A stretch of 22,970 bases of DNA from JAHELQ01 sp965603365 (GCA_965603365.1 CBFDCR010000079.1:1-22970), one strand, 5' to 3'; positions 8,298 through 15,964 are shown, numbered from the stretch's first letter. Numbers and translations: made by a program. Notes: generated by a model from the letters alone, not told the origin.

Positions 8298-9144
8298 TTA
8301 GCACAGCCCATTTATCCATTTTTTTTCTGAATTGCACCTGCCGAATCCCGGCATCATCGGTATACACAATGCCGCTGTTTTTTTCCTGAAGCTCTTTGAT
8401 CTTTCGAATCAAACCTTCGGCATTGAGCGCAAATATATTTCCAACACTGTCCTTATCCAATAAAAGCGTATTGAAGGAAACCGAGTGGCCTAAATCCTGA
8501 CGATCCAATATTACAAACAGAATAACTTCCCCGGGGATTTCATCCTTTCCCGAATTGACGATCCGGTACCAGTTCGATTTATCTTCATTCCCGGACACCT
8601 CATCTATGAGCTGGCAGTCCACCAACAGGCCGGAGAAATGATCTTCGATATCGCCGGAAACCTTTTGGGGTTTCAAATAGGTTCGCAAGAAGACAGCGAT
8701 ATCTTTTTTTATGGAGATAGGATAAAAAACCGTTTTGTTCTCCTCACATTTTCTTTTAATAAATCTCAGCAAATGATCACGGGTAAACGCTATTCTTTCT
8801 TTGCGAAATTCGTTGAAAACTAAAGAATAAATGGAGGCGACATTATTTTTGATTAAATAATAATGAAGCAGCCATAAGGTGGCGGGATCTTCCAGGTATG
8901 GGTCTTTGCCTTCAGTTCCAAAAATATACTCCGCAAATAAAGTTAATTGCCTGTCGGCATCCAGTAGATTAAAGGCCGCCATCCAGTATCGAATAGCTGT
9001 AATCATATTCCTGCCGACTCCCAGATGAACCACCCCATCGGGTTGATTAAGATGATGCCCGCTTTTTATATAATCATACCCTTTTTTTAGCCAGAGGGCC
9101 CGGCAGTGAAAGGACTCATGGCCTGAAAAGTTTAACTTGTTCAT
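8278..9144 (-). CDS. sspB: SspB-like DUF4007 protein
   Basis: I choose the ATG at 9142-9144 (288 residues) because the conserved N-terminus FSGHESF follows at residues 6-12. A TTG at 9177 would add 11 residues. FSGHESF, WLKKGYDY and LGVGRNMITAIRYWMAAF (about 41-58) are typical of DUF4007. In SspBCD systems the DUF4007 protein SspB is reported to nick DNA and is needed for phosphorothioation of one strand. It is the first main gene of the operon. Its ATG has no clear Shine-Dalgarno sequence of its own; a good one sits in front of an overlapping 23-codon reading frame, so coupling is possible. Family identity is confident; the enzymatic role is taken from homologues. Confidence 0.83.
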   Translation of the reverse strand: MNKLNFSGHESFHCRALWLKKGYDYIKSGHHLNQPDGVVHLGVGRNMITAIRYWMAAFNLLDADRQLTLFAEYIFGTEGKDPYLEDPATLWLLHYYLIKNNVASIYSLVFNEFRKERIAFTRDHLLRFIKRKCEENKTVFYPISIKKDIAVFLRTYLKPQKVSGDIEDHFSGLLVDCQLIDEVSGNEDKSNWYRIVNSGKDEIPGEVILFVILDRQDLGHSVSFNTLLLDKDSVGNIFALNAEGLIRKIKELQEKNSGIVYTDDAGIRQVQFRKKMDKWAVLNDYYQK

Positions 9145-9187
9145 TGACAGCAGCCCGTTTAATCCACACAAAAACAATTTCAGCCAT
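9116..9187 (-). CDS. Possible 23-codon leader ORF overlapping the sspB-like start
   Basis: ATG at 9185-9187 is preceded by AAAGGG with a seven-base spacer. It opens a 23-residue frame (MAEIVFVWIKRAAVNEQVK and on) that ends in TGA at 9116-9118, inside the sspB-like gene and in another frame. It may couple translation to sspB, or it may show that the sspB N-terminus carries a frameshift. A peptide function is not implied. Confidence 0.35.
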   Translation of the reverse strand: MAEIVFVWIKRAAVNEQVKLFRP

Positions 9188-9226
9188 CGCGTTTCCCTTT
9201 AAATTCTTGTAAAATATCTCGACAGC

Positions 9227-9255
9227 ATTATATCATCTCACCAGAAGTCAGTCAA
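9227..9255 (-). promoter_or_regulatory. Sigma70-type promoter of the ssp-like operon
   Basis: On the minus strand TTGACT (9250-9255) and TATAAT (9227-9232) are separated by exactly 17 bp. The predicted transcription start is near 9220, about 75 bases before the sspB-like ATG. The promoter lies in the only gap between the salvage operon (ending at 9283) and the defence operon, so the seven defence genes have their own promoter. Confidence 0.7.
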
Positions 9256-9282
9256 AGGGTCTCCTGATAATTTATGGTTGTG

Positions 9283-10635
9283 TCAGCCCAGGAGGATGCC
9301 GGCGAGGGTGGCGGTGAGGAGGGTGACCAGGCTGCCGCCTAAGACGGCTCGCAGGCCCAGGGCGGCGATGTCTTTGCGGCGTTCCGGGGCCATGGGGCCG
9401 ATGCCTCCCAGTTGGATACCGATGGAGGAGAAATTGGCAAAGCCGCACAGGGCGTAGGTGGCCATGATGACGCCTTTTTCAGAAAGGACACCCTGTTTGA
9501 TCAGTTCCACCAGGTTGACGTAGGCCACGAATTCGTTGAGTACCACCTTGGTACCGAAGAGGCTGCCGAATTGCAGGGCATCGACCGCAGGCACGCCGAT
9601 GCCGATGCCTAAGAAGCGCAGGACGACGCCCAGTATCAACTCCATGGACAGGGGGTGGCCGAACTGGGCTATGAGCCAGGTGTTGATGCCCACCAGGTCG
9701 CCCACTGCGCCGAAGACGTAATTGATCAGGTAGACAAAGGCGATGAAGACGATCAGCATGGCGCCGACGTTGAGGGCCAGTTTTAAGCCGTCTGCGGTGC
9801 CGTTGGCGGCGGCCTCGATGAGGTTGGAGGCTTTTTTCTCCACCTCTATCTTCACCGTACCTTTGGTCTGGGGTTCCTCGGTCTCGGGGTAGAGCATCTT
9901 GGAAATCACCAGCGAGGCCGGCGCCGCCATGACACTGGCGGTAATCAGGTGGACGGCAAACTTGAGCTGGGCCTGGGCGAGGCTGATATTCTGGGCGGCG
10001 GCCCAGGCAGAGCTCAATAACTGGATATAACTGAGCATCACGCCGCCGGCCACGGTGGCCATGCCCCCCACCATGATGGTGAGGAGCTCGGACCGCGTCA
10101 TGGTGCCGATGTAAGGCCGGATCAGGATGGGGGCCTCGGTCTGGCCGATGAAGATGTTGGCGGAATTGGATAGAGACTCGGCGCCGCTGGTTCCCAGCAG
10201 CCGGGCCATCACATAGGCCATGCCTTTGACCACCAGTTGCAGGACCCCCAGGTAGTAGAGCACGGCAGTTAAGGCGGCAAAAAAGACGATGGTGGGCAGT
10301 ACCTGGAAGGCAAAGAAAAAGCCCAGCGAACCCTCATTGCCGGCCGAAATGGCCAGGCTGCCGAACACGAATTCCGAGCCGGCGGTGATAAACTGCAGCA
10401 GCTTCACCACCGCGCCCCCCAGCCAGTTGACGACGTCTTTGGGCCAACCCAGTATAAAGAACCAGGAGCGGAGGGTTTCGCCGTGGATGATGAAAATGGC
10501 AAAGATAATCTGGATGAGCAGGCCACCTCCCACCAGCCGCCAACTGATTTTTCGCTTGTTTCTGGAAAATAGAAAGGCGATGCCTAAGATTAATAGGATT
10601 CCCAAAATTCCTCTCACAATGGTCATTGCATTCAT
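9283..10635 (-). CDS. nupC: Concentrative nucleoside transporter (NupC/CNT family)
   Basis: A 450-residue membrane protein that imports nucleosides by cation symport across the inner membrane. The family signature is plain: SGAESLSNSANIFIGQTEAP around residues 150-169 with GQTEAP at 164-169, and NFSSIGIQLGGIG close to 400. Multiple hydrophobic segments begin directly at the N-terminus (about residues 5-23 and 34-51). It is the last gene of the salvage operon, 41 bases after the adenosine deaminase gene, with GGTAGG upstream of the ATG. Nucleosides released by the 5'-nucleotidase of the same operon are its likely substrates. Preference for purines or pyrimidines cannot be read from the sequence by eye. 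Confidence 0.93.
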   Translation of the reverse strand: MNAMTIVRGILGILLILGIAFLFSRNKRKISWRLVGGGLLIQIIFAIFIIHGETLRSWFFILGWPKDVVNWLGGAVVKLLQFITAGSEFVFGSLAISAGNEGSLGFFFAFQVLPTIVFFAALTAVLYYLGVLQLVVKGMAYVMARLLGTSGAESLSNSANIFIGQTEAPILIRPYIGTMTRSELLTIMVGGMATVAGGVMLSYIQLLSSAWAAAQNISLAQAQLKFAVHLITASVMAAPASLVISKMLYPETEEPQTKGTVKIEVEKKASNLIEAAANGTADGLKLALNVGAMLIVFIAFVYLINYVFGAVGDLVGINTWLIAQFGHPLSMELILGVVLRFLGIGIGVPAVDALQFGSLFGTKVVLNEFVAYVNLVELIKQGVLSEKGVIMATYALCGFANFSSIGIQLGGIGPMAPERRKDIAALGLRAVLGGSLVTLLTATLAGILLG

Positions 10636-10676
10636 CGTTGTTCACCTACCATATAGTTTTATTAGACTGTTGGCTG

Positions 10677-11882
10677 TTAAAAATTTTTTTCGAGGTCTTC
10701 ATAATAATTGATAACCCGGCGTACGTAATTTCTTTTTTCCAGATAGGTGCCGGGGAAAAAACTGCGTTTGAAGCCGTAAACCACCAGGTCTTTGAGTTCT
10801 TTGGCGGAAATATCGAAGGCCTCAACCGCCTTGAGAATTTCGTCCGTCACGGTGGTGGAGGAGACCGTCCGGTTGTCGGTACAGAAGGTGGTGGAGAGTT
10901 TGGCCTGGCGCATCTTGCCGAAGGGGTGTTGTTTCAGCTCCCGGATCTCCGGGTTGGTCTGCATATTGGAAGTCAAACAGACCTCGATGGTGATGCGGCG
11001 GTCGGCGATATACTCGGCCAGATATTTTATATAAGCCTCTCTATTCTTGATATCCCTGTCTTGAATCATCCGGGTATTGAAGAGATGGAGTCCATGGCCG
11101 ATACGGTCGGCGTGCAGTTCGGTGATGGCCTGGAATATGCTCTCTGGTCCAAAGGCTTCACCGGCATGTACGGTTTTCATCAAGAAGTTGCGGTGGGCCA
11201 GTTCATAGGCATCCTTGTGGTCCACCGCGGGGTAGCCTTTTTCCATGCCCGCCAGGTCAAAACCTACAATGGGAATTTTATATTTGTTCCTGGCCTGCAC
11301 GGCGGCTCGCACCAGTTCCTGGGAGGCCAGGGAGAATATCAATTTTTTATCGGAATGCTGATGCACATCCAGTAATTTATTAAAATATTCGGAATAGCCG
11401 TAATCGAACATGCGCATGGCACAGACGATGAGGCCGTAATCAAAGGGGACTTCCTTACCGGACCGTACTTCAGCCCGGGAATTGAATTCGTCCCGGGCAC
11501 CGGAGATCCCACGATCCACCGCCTGCAGCACTTCGATCATGCCCAATGCCTCATGGAGGTGCAGTTGGGGCGCAAATCTGACTTCAATGTAGCGGACCCC
11601 TTCGTGGATGTTATCTAAGACCAATTCATAGGCCACCCGCTCCAGCGCGCCGGGGGTTTGCATCACTTTGCCGGTATAAGTGAACCCCTGTAAATACTCC
11701 TCCAGGTTCCGGTATTGGTCTTTGAAGACTTTTTCCCTTAATCCTTGCTCGGTGTCGGCCGGTAGAGGGACTCTCTCCTTTTGGGCCAATTCGATCAGGG
11801 TGGACAGCCGGATGGAGCCATCCAGATGAAGATGAAGGTCGGTCTTGGGGATCTTTTTAATAAATTCTTTCGTGATTTTCAT
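10677..11882 (-). CDS. add: Adenosine deaminase family protein
   Basis: A 401-residue metal-dependent deaminase, expected to convert adenosine (or deoxyadenosine) to inosine in the cytoplasm. Zinc ligands are visible in DLHLHLDGS (H17, H19), HAGE (239-242, with the catalytic glutamate) and GHGL (262-265). The final metal aspartate is in CTDNR (D336). Classical enzymes read TDDP at that point, so the second aspartate is replaced by asparagine and the proline by arginine. This could mark a subfamily with a different substrate range. The start ATG overlaps the stop of the phosphoribosyltransferase gene by four bases. Family assignment is secure; exact substrate is less so. Confidence 0.88.
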   Translation of the reverse strand: MKITKEFIKKIPKTDLHLHLDGSIRLSTLIELAQKERVPLPADTEQGLREKVFKDQYRNLEEYLQGFTYTGKVMQTPGALERVAYELVLDNIHEGVRYIEVRFAPQLHLHEALGMIEVLQAVDRGISGARDEFNSRAEVRSGKEVPFDYGLIVCAMRMFDYGYSEYFNKLLDVHQHSDKKLIFSLASQELVRAAVQARNKYKIPIVGFDLAGMEKGYPAVDHKDAYELAHRNFLMKTVHAGEAFGPESIFQAITELHADRIGHGLHLFNTRMIQDRDIKNREAYIKYLAEYIADRRITIEVCLTSNMQTNPEIRELKQHPFGKMRQAKLSTTFCTDNRTVSSTTVTDEILKAVEAFDISAKELKDLVVYGFKRSFFPGTYLEKRNYVRRVINYYEDLEKNF

Positions 11883-12445
11883 GACCGTTTTAATTCTTTA
11901 ATCAATTTAAAGAGTTTCGGCTTGTGTTGTTCGACCTCCTGGGCGGTCAAACCGGTTAACTCGTGGGGAAAGATGAGCCATTTGTCGGTTTCGTGAATGT
12001 AATAATCGGGAACGGTGTCGGTCTGGTTATTGGCGGGTTTGAAGTAGACCACGGCGATACGGATATCCAGGGGGGTATTCTTTCGACACTTCTTTTTTAG
12101 GGTGTCGATTACCGCCTTGACACTCTGGCCGGAATCGAACACATCATCCACGATCAGCAGGCCGTCCTCGGCATTGATGTTGTCCACGATGTAATCCAAC
12201 GCGTGAACCCGGATGCTCTTGCCCCTCCGGCCGATGCCGGTGTAATAAGAAGTGCGGATGGCGATGTGGTCGGTGGTGATGCCAAAATAATCCAGTAGTT
12301 CCTGCACGGCGATGCCCACCGGTGTGCCACCGCGCCAGATACCGACCGTAAAGGTAGGCTTAAAGCTGCTTTCCATGATCTGGATCCCCAATTTGACGGA
12401 ATCTTCAAGGAGTTCTTGAGGGTCGACAAACAGTTTTTCCATCAT
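11879..12445 (-). CDS. Purine-type phosphoribosyltransferase
   Basis: A 188-residue type I phosphoribosyltransferase with the PRPP-binding loop VDDVFDSGQS at residues 99-108, an N-terminal WRGG (37-40) and WLIFPHE near 156-162, resembling the WxxFPWE motif of xanthine/guanine/hypoxanthine enzymes. It would transfer phosphoribose from PRPP to a purine base. Between adenosine deaminase and uridine kinase, hypoxanthine is a sensible substrate, although no nucleoside phosphorylase is present here to release the base from inosine. It overlaps both neighbours by four bases (ATGA-type junctions). I leave the gene symbol open between hpt and gpt. Confidence 0.85.
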   Translation of the reverse strand: MMEKLFVDPQELLEDSVKLGIQIMESSFKPTFTVGIWRGGTPVGIAVQELLDYFGITTDHIAIRTSYYTGIGRRGKSIRVHALDYIVDNINAEDGLLIVDDVFDSGQSVKAVIDTLKKKCRKNTPLDIRIAVVYFKPANNQTDTVPDYYIHETDKWLIFPHELTGLTAQEVEQHKPKLFKLIKELKRS

Positions 12446-13089
12446 TCTTTATCCTTGTATTCGGCAATTTCTTCTTGAATGCGGTCTTTAATCAAGGCCA
12501 CCACCATCCGGGTGGATACGGGCTTGTGCCCCTCCGGCATAATGATGTCGGCATATCTGCGGCTGGGCTCCACAAAGGTCAGGTGCATGGGCCTGACGGT
12601 GTCCATATACTGTTGAATGACCGAATCCATACTGCGTCCCCGCTCATGGATATCCCGCTGCAGCCGACGGATGAAACGGATGTCATGATCGGTGTCCACA
12701 AAGATTTTCACGTCCATCAGCTCCCGCAGGCCCGGTTCGGTTAGGATGAGAATACCGTCTAAGAGAATGACCCCGGCAGGTTTGACCGGGAGCCCCTGTG
12801 TCTTTCGGCAGTGGAGGGTAAAATCGTACTGCGGTATCTCTACGCTTTTGCCTTTCAGAAGGGTCTTCAGGTGGGCTGCCAGCAGATCGGTCTCCAGGGC
12901 ATCGGGATGGTCGTAGTTGATTTTTTCTCTCTGGCAGAGGGGCAGGTGATTGTGGTCTTTGTAGTAGGCGTCATGGTGAATGACCGCCACATCGAGGCCG
13001 TTCAGTTCTTCCCGGATGGCATTGGCCACCGTTGTCTTCCCGGACCCGCTTCCACCGGCAATGCCGATTATCATGGGTTTCGTTTTCAT
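12442..13089 (-). CDS. udk: Uridine kinase
   Basis: A 215-residue kinase that phosphorylates uridine and cytidine to the monophosphates with ATP or GTP. The P-loop GGSGSGKTT is at residues 12-20, followed by HHDAYYKD and NYDHPDA, both typical of bacterial Udk, and later RRLQRDIHERGRS, the lid region with basic residues. Length matches the family. The gene starts 48 bases after the thymidine kinase gene and its stop overlaps the start of the phosphoribosyltransferase gene. It supplies the pyrimidine ribonucleoside branch of the salvage operon. Confidence 0.93.
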   Translation of the reverse strand: MKTKPMIIGIAGGSGSGKTTVANAIREELNGLDVAVIHHDAYYKDHNHLPLCQREKINYDHPDALETDLLAAHLKTLLKGKSVEIPQYDFTLHCRKTQGLPVKPAGVILLDGILILTEPGLRELMDVKIFVDTDHDIRFIRRLQRDIHERGRSMDSVIQQYMDTVRPMHLTFVEPSRRYADIIMPEGHKPVSTRMVVALIKDRIQEEIAEYKDKE

Positions 13090-13137
13090 GGTTTAGGAGA
13101 TGTTAACACCTTTGCCTTCTGCTGTCAATTTTGTTTC

Positions 13138-13707
13138 CTATTTTAATTTCAGGCGCCGGGTGTAGCATTTACGGCAGACGGACACGTACTTGTCGTTGCC
13201 GCCGATCTCGATCTGGGGGCCATCATTCACCGGCTGGCCATCCTTGAATTTGATCAGCATGGTGGCCTTCTTTTCACAGTACCAGCAGACAGTCTTGACC
13301 TCTTCGATTTTATCGGCTAAGAGCAGCAGGGCTTCACTGCCGCTGAACAATTGGTTGCGGTAGTCGTTTTTAAGGCCGTAGACAATTACCGGGATATTGA
13401 GCTCGTCCACAATCCGGGTCAAGGCAATCACCTGGGCCCGGGTCAAAAACTGGCCCTCGTCTATCAGTACGCAGTGGGGCCGTTTCTCTCCGGCAATCTC
13501 AACCATATCTGTTTCCTTGCCGATGATGACGGCCTCCCGCTGAAACCCCATGCGGGAGGTGACTTTTCCCCGGCCGTAGCGGTCGTCGATGGAAGGGGTA
13601 AGCAGCAGCACCTGCTTGTTCTGCTCCTCGTAGTTGTGGGCAATCTTTAACACTTCCGTCGATTTACCGGCATTCATGGTAGAGTATCTGAAATAAAGTT
13701 GCGCCAT
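13138..13707 (-). CDS. tdk: Thymidine kinase (type II)
   Basis: A 189-residue enzyme that phosphorylates thymidine and deoxyuridine. STMNAGKS at residues 9-16 is the P-loop, LIDEGQF at 81-87 the Walker B/lasso element, and four cysteines (C141, C144, C178, C181) form the structural zinc site expected for the bacterial type II enzyme. GLKNDYRNQLF matches the family. The ribosome binding site is strong (GTAGGAGGATACAAGCA before the ATG). It lies 21 bases after the 5'-nucleotidase gene. All key residues are present. Confidence 0.95.
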   Translation of the reverse strand: MAQLYFRYSTMNAGKSTEVLKIAHNYEEQNKQVLLLTPSIDDRYGRGKVTSRMGFQREAVIIGKETDMVEIAGEKRPHCVLIDEGQFLTRAQVIALTRIVDELNIPVIVYGLKNDYRNQLFSGSEALLLLADKIEEVKTVCWYCEKKATMLIKFKDGQPVNDGPQIEIGGNDKYVSVCRKCYTRRLKLK

Positions 13708-13728
13708 TGCTTGTATCCTCCTACGGTT

Positions 13729-15204
13729 CTACTCCTCACCGTTAACAATCTGTTCATGGATGCGTACTTTCCCTTTGTATTGGGCGGCATCCACGCCTTT
13801 TTTAAGATGTTGAACCATGATGTCTGCGATTTTCATTTCCGAAGAGGTGCCGGGGTCCTGGTGGGGGAATTTATAACTCGTCACCATAAAATTGTTCATC
13901 CCCACCCGGTAGGTTTTGTCTTCCGCCAATTGGCCGCCCTCCCTGGTCTTTATTTCGACGGCCTTTACCCGGTGATCCCCGGTTCGCTTCACCGTAAAGT
14001 CGATGCCCGAGACCTGGAGGTCCGTCTCCTTTCTCCTCTCGTAATCGTATTGGATCAACCCCCGGATTTCCGCGGCTGTCATGTTGAGCACTACCACCAC
14101 ATTGCCGAAGGGGTGCATGGCGTAAACGTCTCTATAGCGGACACTGCCCTTTAATTCGTCTACCCGGATACCGCCGGAGTTGTGAAAGGCAATGTCCAGG
14201 CTCAAAGCCCGGCGGATGGCATCGGTAATCAGGTTACCCAGCTCGGTCTTGCCCTTCAAGGGAACCGACAAGCGGGTAATCTCTCGATCTAACACCGGAT
14301 TTTTGTAGAACTCTTTAACCATCGCCTTTATTTCGGGATCTTCGCTGTCAACGGTCTTTAAATCGATCAATGCCCCCTTCTTCTCAGTCAGGACACCGTC
14401 CTTGACGGTCAGGTCGATCCGTCCCAGGTAATCGGCGTGGGCGCCGGCCTGGGCAATGAGCACGCCGTTTTCGGTCGTGGGCGCCTCGATTACCGTGTGG
14501 GAGTGGCTGCCGACGATGAGATCCAGTTCTCCCATCTGCTTCGCCAGATATTCGTCGGTCGATAGACCCAGGTGCGTGAGAGCCATAAAAACGTGATTCT
14601 TCTTTTTTAAGTTTTTATATTTCCCGGCGGCGTTTAGGGGATCGGAAAACCGCAGACCCGCTACCCTGGCCGGCAGGGTGTCGGGCAGGCCGCTGTCGCG
14701 ACCGACCTGCAGCAGCCCCAGGACGGCGATGCGAATGCCGTTGGCGGTCTTGAGCACCGTGTAGGGCTTCGGTTGGTCAATCTTCGCCGAGATGACCTCC
14801 ACGTTGGCACAGATCACCGGGAATGCGGCCCGCTCCATATACTGCTTCAGGGCTTCCTGGTCATAGTCAAAATCGTGGTTCCCCAGTACCTGGGCATCAC
14901 ACTGCAGCCGATTCAGCAGTCTTACGATCGGCTCACCTTTTGGCTCATAGAGATCCACGTAGGGATCGCCGCTGAAGTTATCGCCGGCATCAAGGAAAAA
15001 GACGTGGGGATTCCGGGCTCTCTCTGCCTGCAGCAGCCGGGCAATCCTGGCAAAGTTGCCGACCCTGGCGTGCACGTCGTTGATGTGGAAAATAACAATT
15101 TTGGTCTCCCCCGCTGCCGGGTCAGACCCGATCACGCAGGCACTCATGACTATAACGATCAGCGCGATCGTTAAAATTCTAAATAAAACGCTTAAATTTT
15201 TCAT
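13729..15204 (-). CDS. 5'-nucleotidase/UshA-family lipoprotein
   Basis: A 491-residue two-domain metallophosphatase. The N-terminal domain has NDVH (42-45), LDAGDNFSGD (71-80) and GNHD (108-111), which bind the two metals. The C-terminal domain has FHNSGGIR, the nucleotide-binding signature. Residues 1-22 form a signal peptide ending in a lipobox-like VMSAC with C23 as the acylation site, so the protein is likely anchored on the periplasmic side of a membrane. It would strip phosphate from extracellular nucleotides so that the transporter of the operon can import the nucleosides. Its start overlaps the upstream 70-residue gene by four bases. UshA and related 5'-nucleotidase or cyclic phosphodiesterase subfamilies cannot be separated by eye. 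Confidence 0.9.
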   Translation of the reverse strand: MKNLSVLFRILTIALIVIVMSACVIGSDPAAGETKIVIFHINDVHARVGNFARIARLLQAERARNPHVFFLDAGDNFSGDPYVDLYEPKGEPIVRLLNRLQCDAQVLGNHDFDYDQEALKQYMERAAFPVICANVEVISAKIDQPKPYTVLKTANGIRIAVLGLLQVGRDSGLPDTLPARVAGLRFSDPLNAAGKYKNLKKKNHVFMALTHLGLSTDEYLAKQMGELDLIVGSHSHTVIEAPTTENGVLIAQAGAHADYLGRIDLTVKDGVLTEKKGALIDLKTVDSEDPEIKAMVKEFYKNPVLDREITRLSVPLKGKTELGNLITDAIRRALSLDIAFHNSGGIRVDELKGSVRYRDVYAMHPFGNVVVVLNMTAAEIRGLIQYDYERRKETDLQVSGIDFTVKRTGDHRVKAVEIKTREGGQLAEDKTYRVGMNNFMVTSYKFPHQDPGTSSEMKIADIMVQHLKKGVDAAQYKGKVRIHEQIVNGEE

Positions 15205-15413
15205 TGTAGCCCCCTCGAGATGTTCTTGACGAGCAAGATATCGCCCTCGGTCAGGGCGCCGTCCAGGTAGACGCGGTTTCCCCGGCGATCCACCACCATC
15301 TTTTCTCCGGCGGTCACCAATCGAAAAGCGGTTTCCGAATACCGCCGCAGGGCATCCTGCACCCGGGCACCGCCAAAAATTTTAATGTGCTGGCCATTTA
15401 CCTGAACCGTCAT
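15201..15413 (-). CDS. Small beta-grasp-like protein leading the salvage operon
   Basis: A 70-residue protein that begins VQVNGQHIKIFGGARVQDAL and later has DRRGNRVYLDGALTEGDILLV. The alternation resembles ThiS/MoaD-type ubiquitin-like folds, but the C-terminus ends in RGLQ rather than GG, so a sulfur-carrier role is unlikely. It is the first gene after the salvage promoter and overlaps the 5'-nucleotidase gene by four bases. GAGAAGTGAG upstream of the ATG can serve as ribosome binding site. The function is not known to me; a regulatory or chaperone role for the next gene product is speculation. Confidence 0.7.
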   Translation of the reverse strand: MTVQVNGQHIKIFGGARVQDALRRYSETAFRLVTAGEKMVVDRRGNRVYLDGALTEGDILLVKNISRGLQ

Positions 15414-15449
15414 GTGATACTCACTTCTCTTTTTTGCTCGACAGATTAA

Positions 15450-15478
15450 ATTTTAATGAACCCATGATCATATGTCAA
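15450..15478 (-). promoter_or_regulatory. Sigma70-type promoter of the nucleoside salvage operon
   Basis: On the minus strand TTGACA (15473-15478) and TAAAAT (15450-15455) are spaced by 17 bp, about 35 bases upstream of the first start codon at 15413. This is the only convincing promoter for the seven genes that end at 9283. Confidence 0.7.
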
Positions 15479-15596
15479 GCAATCTCATAAATGCTAAATT
15501 TCCCATCAAAAAAAATAAAAAAGCCCCGTTTTCGCCTATAATAGTGTATAATTACATATCCCAGACACCAAAATAGATCACAAACGAGGTGCATAA

Positions 15597-15788
15597 ATTA
15601 TTACACAAGGCGTATTACCTTTCAAGTATGAAGAGTCAAAAAAGACGCGAAGCCTGACGAGTTTTTCGGGTTTGCTGCCCTATGTTGAGTTGCTCTACCG
15701 GATGAAATTTTTTGATTTAGTGAAGAGTCATGTCCAGGTTCACGGAGGCGCAGCGGTTGTCAGCAGAGGCGTACATTCCTTCTCCTAA
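15597..15788 (+). pseudogene. IS1380-like transposase fragment (N-terminal)
   Basis: About 48 codons read ITQGVLPFKYEESKK, then SLTSFSGLLPYVELLYRMKFFDLV. This is the N-terminal pattern of a group of IS1380-family transposases. No ATG is present (a TAA sits just upstream at 15594-15596), and similarity fades after about 15740, before the stop at 15786-15788. The DDE core is absent. The AT-rich stretch at 15500-15590, with TATAAT-like boxes, may be what is left of the element's end and promoter. Confidence 0.55.
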
Positions 15789-15835
15789 TGATCATCTTGC
15801 GGGTTTGGGTTTGGTGAATTGGGGATTTATAGATT

Positions 15836-15964
15836 TTATGCAATTAAATGTGTCCTTTCGGTAAGCGTGTGAGAGAGTGGGGGATTTTTTTCTATTAATT
15901 GCTTTATGGCATCAATATCATCTGCACTTACCGTGCGGCCCTGTAGTATTAGTTCTTTTGGCAT
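15836..15964 (-). pseudogene. DUF4338 (DruA-like) N-terminal fragment
   Basis: A 42-residue frame begins MPKELILQGRTVSADDID and resembles the N-terminus of DUF4338 proteins, the family that includes DruA of Druantia and many stand-alone IS-borne proteins. The frame runs directly into the left inverted repeat, which encodes its last residues (LTERTHLIA). Everything after about residue 30 of a normal DUF4338 protein is therefore missing, probably through an internal deletion ending at the repeat. It cannot be functional as seen. Association with an IS, not with Druantia, is the better reading. Confidence 0.55.
15849..15871 (+). repeat. Left terminal inverted repeat of a decayed IS
   Basis: TGTGTCCTTTCGGTAAGCGTGTG matches the reverse complement of 16418-16440 at 19 of 23 positions, with an uninterrupted 11-base core CTTTCGGTAAG. 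The two repeats face inward and delimit a segment of about 592 bp. Confidence 0.7.

Noticed and set aside
3974..9177. BREX type 4 (BrxP-BrxC-PglZ-BrxL) as the identity of the three-gene cassette
   Set aside because: The PAPS-reductase-like and ATPase genes could fit BrxP and BrxC, but no pglZ or brxL is present and the DUF4007 gene with this order points to SspBCD.
10626..11375. 249-residue plus-strand reading frame
   Set aside because: Antisense shadow of the adenosine deaminase gene, whose zinc-binding motifs are unmistakable on the other strand.
15836..15964. Druantia defence system
   Set aside because: Only about 30 residues of a DUF4338 protein remain, ending in an IS inverted repeat. 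None of the other Druantia genes is present.
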